64,000 bases of DNA, taken from assembly GCA_934178555.1 (NCBI GenBank), contig CAKPQL010000006.1, positions 1 through 64,000 on the forward strand, given 5' to 3'. Below the pieces are notes generated by a model. That model saw nothing but the letters and a program-made list of their open reading frames with translations. It was not told the DNA's origin and made no database searches. This stretch comes from an uncultured Clostridia bacterium (GTDB lineage: Bacteria; Bacillota; Clostridia; TANB77; CAG-508). Within the stretch, counting starts at the first letter, position 1. Each line of letters begins with the position of its first letter. Below, in pieces: positions 40,601 through 52,600 of this stretch. Position numbers and translations under genes: made by a program.

Positions 40601-43600
40601 TATGTTTTTCCTTCTGTTGATTTTATTATATTTGTCCACTCTACTTTTGCACGACTATCTTCTACTACTAAATCAGAAAGTTTTAAGTCTGTTAATTCTT
40701 TTGGAACTATTATATCAATATCATATGTTCCTGAAACTGCATTATATGTAACTTCTCCAAAATCATCTAATCCCTTTATTACTCTTTCATCTACTGTTAC
40801 TGTTAAATCTTTTAAGTTTGCATTACTACTTATTTTTCTTAAGTATAAGTCATATCTTTGAGTTTTTCCTCCATATTCTGCAGTTACTTCAATTACAAAT
40901 CTTTGTGTTGTTTCATCTAAAATTACTTGTGGATTACTTGTAATTTCAGTTTCTTTAGTTAAATCTATACTATTTATTACAGCACTCATATTTTCATCAG
41001 ATATTTTATATATCTTGTATGTAGCATTTCTTGCACATTTTGGAATAATTCTATATACATTATCTGTTGAATCTGTAGCAATTTCACGTGTATATGCTGT
41101 TGATGTTGATGTAATATATTCTGCAACTTCTTCTGTATTTGTAGTTGTTCCTTTTAATGTTACTGTCTCTAATATAGCTTCATTGCTTCCTTTTTCTATC
41201 TTTAGTATTAGAGTTTCTATTGCTCCATTTTTATCTGTGAAAGTTATTACTACATTATTTGTAATATCTGCTACTAATTCAATATCAGTAAGTATCTTTT
41301 CAGAACTTGAAGTTATTTGGTCTGTATATTTCTTTTCTATGCTATTTCCGTCTTCATCAAGCATTCCCTCATTTACAGCAATGTCTAATGAAACTGGTAC
41401 ATATTCTGAATTTACTGTTAATCCAATTCTTGCTTTTGTAGCTGTTGGATCTACTGTTAATGTAGCTTCTCCTTTCTTTATTTGCTCGCTTGTTAATGAC
41501 TTTTTGTCTAATGCAGTATTATTTGCATTTACTCCTGTTACAGTTGCCGCATTTAACATTTGATGCTTAGAATTTATTTTTATTGTATATACTCTTGTTT
41601 GTCCATCTTCTGATGTTACTTTTACAACAACTTCTCTACTTATATCTGATGATAATTCCAAGTTATTTGCTACATATACTCTATTTGCTTCATCTATTGA
41701 ACCTGTATTATCTTTAGATATTGCCATTTTTACTACTGCTTTTGAATCCTCAGGTGTTATTACTAATTTCAAAATACCTAAATTATTTGTAACACTTGTA
41801 CTATATACATAATCTGATTCTTTTGTAAATCTTGCATCTTCTACTACCACGGTTGTTACAGTGTTTCCTGTTGATGAATCTATTGTTTCTGAATGTAATT
41901 CTTTTGTGATATTAGCATTTGAAGATAATTTCTTTATATCTAATGTATAATCTTTACTTAATGTTTTGTCTTCAGATGTAACATTGATTCTTAAACTATC
42001 TTTAGTAGATATATCAATAGCTGTTCCATTATCAACTCCATCAACTGTTACTGTAGCTCCATTATTTTCTGTTTCTACATTAATTGTTGGGTTAGTTATA
42101 CTATCAGATATTTCTAATATCCACTTGCTATCATCACTTGTGTCTTTGCTTGCGTACGTTACTTTTGAACCTTCTGTAGCATTTATTGATAATATGTTTA
42201 TATTATTTGATAGTCTCTTTACTGTTAATTCTTTCATAACAGTATTTGTTCCATCTTCTGATGTTACTTTTACATATAATGTTTTTGTATCTCCTACAGC
42301 TATTGGCATTTTTTCAGAAATACTTCCTTTTCCAGAAGCCAATATTGTAGCACTTGGATTTGTTACTGGGTTGTCTAAGTATACCTCTACTGTAGCTGTA
42401 TCGCTTTCTGCTTTTACTGTCAACAATCCATTATCTAATGCTTTTAATTCTTCATTCATAACATCTTCGATATTTAAGTTTCTTCCATCAATATTTATGC
42501 TATCTAAGTTTGCATTATCATCCATTTCCATTATTACTATTGTAAATGTTTCAGTTGGTGCTTTATCATATTCTGCTTTTACTACTACTGTTATTGTTTT
42601 TCCTATAATTTCTTTTTGTACATCATATATATATTTGCCGTCTGCTCCACTGTTTAGAACTAATAGTGTTGATATATCTTCTACACCATCTATTGTTATT
42701 GATTCTATTTCAGAATAACTATCAACTAAATCTATACCTAATTTGTAAGCATCTTTATCTTTTAATACTTTTGCTATATATGAATTTGTTCCTAATTGTT
42801 GTTCTGCAACTTCAATTCTTGGTGTTGAATCTGTTGGGCTTTCTGTATAAACTTTGTCTATCTTTGCATTTTCAGATTCTTTATAAATATATATGTTATA
42901 TTCCTGTGTATCACCATTTTGTGCTTTTACAATTATTTTCTTTAAGTATTTATTTTCTGTTTTCTCTTCTAATGTTACTGTAAGAACTTGACCTGGTTCT
43001 CTGTATGTTGATCCATTGTTTACAGAAACTTTAGCTTTTGAACTATTTGTTACTGGTTTAATTCCAACTGTATCTAATTCTACATTAGGATCATGTATAA
43101 CTATTTCATATGCATAAGCTTCGTCTGGTGCTAATCTTGATTTTATTGGTGTTATTTCATTTGGTCCAATATTTGTTAATTCTATATAATCAATTTCATT
43201 ATTTGATGATATTGATTCAATCTTTAATACGTATCTTTCTGTATATTCTAATGATGTTACTACATCTACAGCTGTAATTTCTATTTCTACGTCTGCAGTT
43301 TTAGTTTCATCACTTGATAAAGCATTTGTTATTACTAATTTTGAATTACTAATACTTGATGTTTTATCAACACCGTTTACAGTTATTGCTTTTATATTTT
43401 TATTTCTTAAATCAATTGTAATATTTGCAGGATTGTTAACATCTTCAATCTTTGCATTAAATTCCTCTAAGTGTATTCCATCAGTACCTTCTGATCTGTC
43501 TGCAAGTTTTTCTGATGGCACTTCTGTAGTATCTATTACATATATTGATTCAATAGAAGACTTCAATATTCTTATTGTATATTGTTTTTCTACTTTATTA

Positions 43601-46600
43601 TCTGCACTTAATATTTTTACTGTAAATTCGTTTTCAATATTTAATACATCTACTTCTTTCTTCAAAAGTGCATTAGGTTCTGTAACTTCTAATACATTAC
43701 CATTGTTGTCTTCTAGTTGTATTTTACTTTCTTTATCTTGTATATATATTTCTATATTAGCTTTTAAATCACTTGGATTTATAAACTTAGTATATACTTT
43801 TTCTACTTTTGTTGTTACTTTATTTACTTTTTCTACTGGTAATAATATTTCGTCATTTACCTTTACAACTGCTTCTTTGTATACTAACAATGTAAATTTA
43901 TATGTTTGACTTCCATCAGCAGTTGTTAATATTAATTCTAATTCTTGAACAGGTTTTGTTAAGTCTAATCCATTAATTTGCCAATTATTTGTATCACTAA
44001 TTCTTGTAGCTGTTAATTTTGCACCTGTTGCTTTATCTATTACCTCTAAATTATCATCATATGTTAATGATATATTTAATGTTCCTGATACTGCTGAACC
44101 TTCTGTATCTATTAAGAATTTATCATCTCCATCAACACTTGATTCAAATTTTGATGCTCCATCATCTATGAAGATATCATCTATTCTTAATAAATCTTCT
44201 CTAACTATGTATATAGTTAATTCTTTTACATCTTTTGTTATTTTATTTGTAATTTTTAATGTAGTAGTTCCTAATTCTTTTGTTGTTACTTTTAATTTAT
44301 TTGCATCTGTTATTTCTGCTTTTGTAGTATCTGTTATTTCAAAGTCATAATCTTTTAAGTCTATTGTTTTATTACCAAACACATTAAATTCATTTTCTTT
44401 TTCAATTAGTACCGCTACTGTTTTTGGATTATTTTCTGCTTCTAGTTGTAAACTTTCTTCTCCAACTAATATATCCCATTCTGTTGATACTCTTACTTTT
44501 TCTGGATCTAATTTTACTGCACTATCTCCAACTTTTGTATATATTTTACTTAATGTTTGTGTTGTAGATTCTGCATTTCCACTTGTTCCGTTTCCTAATT
44601 CGCCAGAAGTATTTAATCCTGCTGCAAATACCTCACCATTTGTATTAATGTAATATGTATTATTATATCCTGCTCCTATTGTAAATACTTCCTCTGCATT
44701 TGTTTCTCTTATAGAGCTACTTGATGCATAATTTCCATCTGTTCCCATTTGTCCATATTTGTTATTTCCAAATGTATATAATTTCTTATCTTTTGATAAA
44801 CACATATATGTATCTTCATTTGCTGATATATCTACCATTACTTTATCTGATGATTTTACTAATGTTACTAATGTTTCATTATTTACTACATATATTTTTC
44901 CATCATTTGTTAACACTAATGTTGACTCTGTTCCTGTTGCAACTTTAACTGCTCCAGTTATTCCAGGAATTTTATATGCTCCTCCATTTTTCAATATATA
45001 TGCATTTCCATTTGTATCTACTATAGCACTATAATTTCCACCTGCAGATACTGATATTACTCTACTTGTTACTGGTCTTATAGTTTTTGGAGTTAATTGA
45101 CTTGTTACTGTAGTTGAATCTAATCCTAATTGTCCATTTGAATTATCTCCCCATACATATACTGCACCTAAACTATCTAATGCTATTGTATGTTTATTTC
45201 CTGCATCAATTTGAACAACATCTTTGATTTGATTTCTATTTAATCTAGTTATTTGATCTACTTTATCTATTTCTCCTAATCCTAATTGTCCATTACCATT
45301 ATTTCCCCATGCCCATACAGTTCCATCATTTCCTATTGCTACTACAAAATCCTCTCCTGCTTTAACACTATTAAATGATACACTGTCGTTTATAATTGTT
45401 GGAAGAAGTTTGTTTGTAACATTTTCTTTATTGCCAAATAGATATGCTGTTCCATTTTTGTCTGTTACAACCGCAAATTTATTTCCACCTTCTATTGTAG
45501 GTGCTTGTATTGTTCCTACTGGTATTACTTTTACTATTACAACATTTACTTTTCCTAATTCATCTGTAACCTTTACAGTTGTAGTTCCTATATCTGTACC
45601 TGTAATTATTCCATCTTCGCTTATTGTAGCAATTTCTGTATTTGTAGATTCATATGTGAATGTAGAATTATCTTTACGTAATACATTTAATTTATATCTT
45701 CCATTTGCATTTACTTTATATGTTGAACCAACATTAATTACTACTTCTTGTTCATCTAAATATGATGTATTATCTGAAATCATAACTGGTTCATAGCTAT
45801 TAGTTAAACTTACTTTTTCTAGATTTCCATGATTATAATCACCAAATCCATAAACTGTTCCATCTTTAGCAATCATTGTGCTATATGTTGTTCCTGCATT
45901 TGAACTCATAACATAATTTCCTAATTTTGAAACTTTTACATAGCTATTTGATTTTTCGATATTTTGTCCTATTCCTAATTGTCCATATTTATTAGAACCA
46001 GCAACATATAATGATCCATTGCTTGTTACTATATGTGTATGTGTATCTCCAGCTGATACGCTTTCAACTTTTTCTGTTATAGAAGTTACTTGTGAAGGGG
46101 TATATACTACTTTATCTTCTATTCCTAATCCTAATTGTCCATCTTCATTATTTCCCCATACCCATAGTTTTCCATTTGTGTCTATTGCCATACTTGTTCT
46201 ATTTCCAGCTTCTATATATTCTATTTGTGCATTAATATCAACTTTTGCAAACATAGATCTATTTAGAATATCTTTTTCACCTAATTGTCCACTTGCATTT
46301 CTACCTGTTGTATATACTGTTCCATCAGAAGTTAATACCATTGCATGGTCAACTCCAGCAGCAACATCTATTGCCTTTGAAATATTATCTATTGATTTTG
46401 GTATATTTATATCTGATGTAGATCCAATTCCTAAAGAACCTGCAATATTTCTACCCCAAGAATATACATATCCGTTTGTATCTAATGCAATAACTTGGTT
46501 TGCACCTGCTACTACTTTTATTATGTTATTTAATCTGCTAACTTTTGTTGGTGTTGCATGTACATTTGAGTCTGAAACTCCTAATCCTAATTGTCCATTT

Positions 46601-49600
46601 TTATTGTATCCCCATGTATATACATCACCATTTACATCTAATGCAACGCTAAATGTGTCTCCAGCTGCTACTGCAATTATTGATGGTGTTCCATCTGGGA
46701 ATTCAACAGGTGTTACTTTATCTGAATATTTTATAATATTTCCAAAACTATCTTTAGCAGCTGTTTGTCCCCAAGTATTATCTCCATATGCCCAAACAGT
46801 TCCATCAGATTTTAATATTAATGTATGTGATTTACCACTTACTGTCATTGGTTGTATTATTCTATCTGCTGGTACACTAATATCATTTGCAAGCTCTGCT
46901 TCTTTTGGTAAAACAGTTACTTGTACTATACTTTCAAATTCTTTATTATCTTTTCCTTTTGCTTTTGCTATAACGCTTGTTACTCCTGAATTTACTGGAC
47001 TTAATTTTATTGTTTCTTCATCTAATCTAGAAGCTGTAGCAACTCCTATATCTGTAGCTTCTGCTGTTGTTACATTTATAGATTGATCATATATTAAATT
47101 TAATTGACTATTATATGCATTTATTTCTACAGATACTCCATCTTCTTGTAGCGTTACATGATTTTTATCTAAATGTATTCCTTCTGTTCCAACTCTTACT
47201 GCTTCAGAATTGCTTATAGTTAAATCATTTCCTAATTGTCCTCTTGTTCCATTTCCCCAAGCATATGCAAATCCTGTTTCATCTACAACTACTGTATATC
47301 CATTTCCTCCTGAGATTAATATTGCTTTTCCTATTCTTGAATCATCTTTAACAGGATATGCACGAGGAACATTTAATCCTATTTGTGAAACTTCGTTTCT
47401 TAATTCACCATATGCATTATTTCCCCATGTATATATTGTTCCATTTCTATCAATTGCCATAGTATGATTGTTTCCAACATATACATCTTTAATATTTGCT
47501 AATTCTGTATTTGCTTTATTTTTTACTTGTACTGCTGTATATTTATTTCCTGTTGTACTACTTGAATTAACTGTTGTGTCATTTCCTAATTGTCCTTTTG
47601 TTCCATTTCCTATAGTAAATACATTTCCATCATCTGTTAAGAAAGCTGTGTGTGTATTTCCTATTGTTGCTGTTTTTGTTACTTTTATTACTTTTCCTGT
47701 AATTCCCTCTATTTTGGTTCCTGTCTCTAAACTATAAGCTCTTAATTGTAAACTAAATACTTCTCCATCTTTTGTTAATACATATTCATTTGTTATATCT
47801 ATTGCATTACGCATATATGAATCTATATTAACACTACCTATTTTACTAATTCTAGTAGGAACTGTTGAATTTATTGGCATATGACATCTTCCATCAATGT
47901 GATCATGTATATAACCAAATCCCCATAATCTTCCATATTTATCTAATGCTAAACTATAGCTATCTCCTACTGCTATTTTTACTATATCTTTTAGTCCTGC
48001 AACTTTTTGTGGTAACTCTCCGTAATATGATGTTGGTGTTGCATATCCTAATTGTCCATTATAATTATATCCAAAACTATATACTTCCCCAGAAGTTGTT
48101 AATAATAATGTATGATTTTTAGATGTTGCAATATCTGTTACTACAATTGTATTTCCACCACTATCTTTTAAATCTTCTAATTTGTAAGTATTTTCGCTAC
48201 TATCCCATGCATATAACTTGCTGTCTGTATCATTTTTAATTTTTAATATTCCTGATAAATCTGTATAATTATTTCCTGATTTATAGTATTCATTTCCGTT
48301 TGTATCTACATATATTTGTTTATCATTACTATCTGTTACTTTGTCTCCATTTTCATCTATTTTTTCTTTTGGTTCTGCTACTTCTATTTTCTTTGCAATT
48401 CTCAATTGTTTTGGTTCTTTTATAGTAGCTCCATTTAATACTCCTAATTGTTTATATGAGTTATCTCCCCATACCCAAACTGTTCCATCTGCCTTTAATG
48501 CTACTGTATGGTTTTCTGTAGATTCTATTTTTGGTGCAACTAAAGTATCTTCAACTATTACATCTATATACAATTTTGCTGTTTTTCCTGTATCTTTATC
48601 TGTTGCAATAACTGTAGCTTCTCCTATATCGCTTCCTGCAGTTATTGTAGTTGTATTTTTAGTTGTATTTGATAATGATACCAAATAACTATTAAATACA
48701 TCAAAATCGTATTCACTTTCTATACCACTTGCTACATTTGATAGTTTTAAATTAAATGCATCTAATGAAGTTGCTTTTACATTTATTGATTTTCCTTTTT
48801 CTAATGTTATTTTAGTTATCTCTTTTCCTGTTTCATCAATAAATCCGGCAAAACTTTCTCCAATTAAAGTTGGTACATAATAATATGATGTAGTATCTCC
48901 ATTACCTAATAAACTATTGTTTCCATTTGTACCAAATCCATATACAGAACCTGTATTTATTTCAACAAGTGCACGACGGTTAGATGTTGAATATTTTGAT
49001 GCTGAAATTATTTCCACATTTGATAATGAATCTATCTTTGTTGGTGCATTTGCTGTAGTTACTGATGTTCCTAAACCTAATGCTCCTGAAATAGAACTAT
49101 AGTTACCCCAAGAGTATATATCTCCATTATCAGCAACTGCATATGCAACATTTACACCAGCTTCTATATCTACTATTCTTATACCAGCTTCAAATGTTAC
49201 TTTTCTAGGTGTATAAGTATCTGATGTTAATACTCTATCATAAGTATGTCTTACCCATGTATATACATTTCCTTCTGCATCTAATGCCATATAATATCCA
49301 TAAGATGAACTATTTGAATATGATGAACTAGATATTTGTACAATATTCTCTAATCCTTCTTTAAAACTTAATGTTCTTGTATTTGTATATTCCCATACTC
49401 TTCCATCTTCTGTTAATATTAATTTTCCAGAAATATCTTTTACTTTTAATCCATATGTATTTACTTTTGTAGCATATCTATTTGAACCTTCGCCCCAAGC
49501 ATACATATCTCCATTTTCATCTAAAGCTAAACTTGTGTAATTTTGTGCAACTATTTTTACTATTCCATCTAAGTTTTCATATGTAACATTTCCTGTAGAA

Positions 49601-52600
49601 TCGCTTATTTGTTTTTGTACTGTTACTGGTATCTTAGAATTTGTATTTGTGTTATTTCCTAATTGTCCAACTCCATTATAACCCATTGCAAGTACTTTTC
49701 CATCTGTTGTTAACATTAATGTATGATATGTACCTGCTGCAACATCTTTAAATTTTCCATCTATTTCTAATTTTTTTGTTTCTCCTATTTTTCCTGTTGT
49801 ATTTCCTAATTCACCATAATTATTATATCCCCATCCCCATACAGTTCCATCTGCTTTTAATGCTACTGTATGTTGATATCCAATAGATATATCTGGTGTA
49901 GTAGTTTCTTTTTCAGACAATACATTTACTTCAACTCTTAATTTTGTTCCTGAAATTGCATCTTCTGCTATTACATATGTTTTTCCTGATTTTATTGCTG
50001 TTATTTCGTTTCCATTTATTGAGGCAATATTTTCATCTAACGATGTATATGTCATATCTTGATCTTTTTCTGTATATAACAAGTTAAATCCATATTTATA
50101 TATAGCATTTACTTGTACTTTTTCTGCTTCTTTTAATGTAACTTCATGTTTGTCTAATGTTATATATGCTTTGCTTATATCTTTTAATTTTGGTAATGCC
50201 ATTGTAGTAGTTGTTCTATTTCCTAATTGTCCATAATTGTTTATTCCTGTTGACCATACTGTTCCATCTGATTTTGCAACAGTATAGAAGCCTGATGCAC
50301 TACCATTTGATGTAGCACTAATTATCATAGCATCATCAAATTCTTCTGTTCCATCTGTAGTTGTAAATTTATTTACATATGTATTTAAAGAAGTACTTGA
50401 CCAATATCCTACTGTTCCATCTGCAAATTTTGCTATTGCTACTCCATAGTAATCTGATGCATCTATATCTATAACATTATCTAAATTTCCTAATACTCTA
50501 GGAGTTCCATAGTAAGATCCATATGCATAATATCCCCAAGCCCATACTTTTCCATTTACTGTTGTTGCTATTGCACTTCCATTTCCATTTAAGTTTGTTG
50601 ATATTTTTGTAATTCTGCTTAGTGAATTAATTTTTGTAGGAATCAAAACATATGATGCACTACTATTTCCGCATTGATAATTTCCACTATATCCAAATGC
50701 GTATACATTTCCTTCGTTTGTCAATATATATGATGTTATTTTTCCTGCTTCTATTTGTTTTATTATTTCTGCATTTCCATTATCATCAACTAAATTACTT
50801 AAGTCTACTTCTTTTGCATAAGCTTCAATTGATGTAGTTTTATTTAATCCTAGTTGTCCATATCCGTTACTTCCCCAGCTCCATACTTTTCCATCAGCAT
50901 CTAATGCTAATGCATAACCTGAGCCTGCTGAAATTGATTTTACATTATCTAATTCCTTAGGTGATAATACATTTTTGGTTACTGATTTTGTTTCAAATTT
51001 ATTATTTGTGTAATCCCATTTGTATAAATTTCCATCTGTATCCTTTTTAATTACAATATTTCCTAATGAATCTGCATAATCTTCTTCAACTTTGTTATAT
51101 ATATTTCCTAATGAATCTGTATATACTATTGAACCATCATCTTGTACAGTTTCTATTGGTGCTGTTGCTGGTATTAATTCATCTGTTGTTACATCTTCCA
51201 TATAATAACGTTGTACTTGTACAAGTTTTGGTGCAACTGTTGTTATTGCATTACTGTTTCCACTAGGTGTAGCTATTTTTGTTCCATCTCCAAGTTGTCC
51301 ATTACTATTAGCTCCCCATCCCCATACAGTTCCATCTTCTTTTAACACTAATACAAAGTTTTCTCCTACAGCTATATCTTTAACATTTGTTAATCCTTGT
51401 ACTTGTGTTGGCATTATTATTCCTGTATGAGTATGGTTTGAATCCATAATTCCTAAATCACTATTATATCCCCATGCCCAAACTGTTCCATCTGCTTTTA
51501 ATGCTACTGTAAAGTTATTTCTAGATTCTATTTTAGGGAATGTAAATTTATCTCCTATTACTTTTACATTAATGTATATTGTATTTTTTGAACTCTTTAT
51601 TTCTACTGTTGTTTTTCCTTCAATAACACCAGTTAATATTCCTGTTACATTATCATAACTTGCTATATTTTCATTTACTGATTTAATTTGTAAGCTTTCT
51701 AATTTGCTTGCTGTTTCTCTTCTATATAAGTTTACTCTTCCTCCTGTTATATATCCATTATCTTCTAGTATTGACATTAAATCTACTTGATTTTTACCAG
51801 CAGTTACTCCTGCTTTTGTAATATCTAATATTATGTCATCACTTACTATAGATTTTACGCTTATACTTCCTATGTAATCTGCAACACTTCTTGTTCCATC
51901 TCCCAATAATTTGAAGTTATTGCTTCCTTTAGTGTAATATGCATCAACTATATCTGTTCCTGCATATCCCCAACCTAATACATATCCATCTTCATTTATT
52001 GCATATGCTGTATCGTATTGTCCTGTTGTTGATGTAGCACCAGTTGAGCTAACTCCTGCTACTGCAGAACTTGCTAATTTATCTATATTATCATTTATTT
52101 CAGCATTTGAGTTAGTTACTAATATTTTTGGTGTACTTACTGTTGATGTATTTCCTGTTCCTGTTTGTCCTGCTGCATTTTGTCCCCAACTATATACTTT
52201 GTTATTATCATCTATAATATAATATGTTTTATTTACTATAGCTATATTATCTTTTGTTTTATCCGTTCTTACTTGTACATTATTACCATTTGCATCAACT
52301 AAAGGATTGCCACTTGCATCTGTTAATGTCACTTGTGTAGCAGTTGTACTTCCTAAATTCCATGTATATATATTTCCATTTTCATCAAGTGCCATTGATA
52401 CATCATTTCCAGCTTCTATTTGAATAATGTTATTTGTAAATCCACTTACTTCACTTATAGTCGTGAATTCAAAGCCTGAACCTATTTTATCTCCCCAAGT
52501 CCAAACTTTATTATCATTACCTAATGCAATTATATGATTATATCCTGCTTTTATTTCTTTAATAGAAGGTAGTACTCTGTTTGCACTATCTTTTAATTCT

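Noticed and set aside
46019..47086. Long open plus-strand frame antisense to the RCC1 repeats of the giant gene
   Set aside because: It mirrors the repeat periodicity, has low-complexity composition and no ribosome binding site. It is a shadow of the minus-strand gene, like several other antisense frames at 2565-4493 and 41015-42718.
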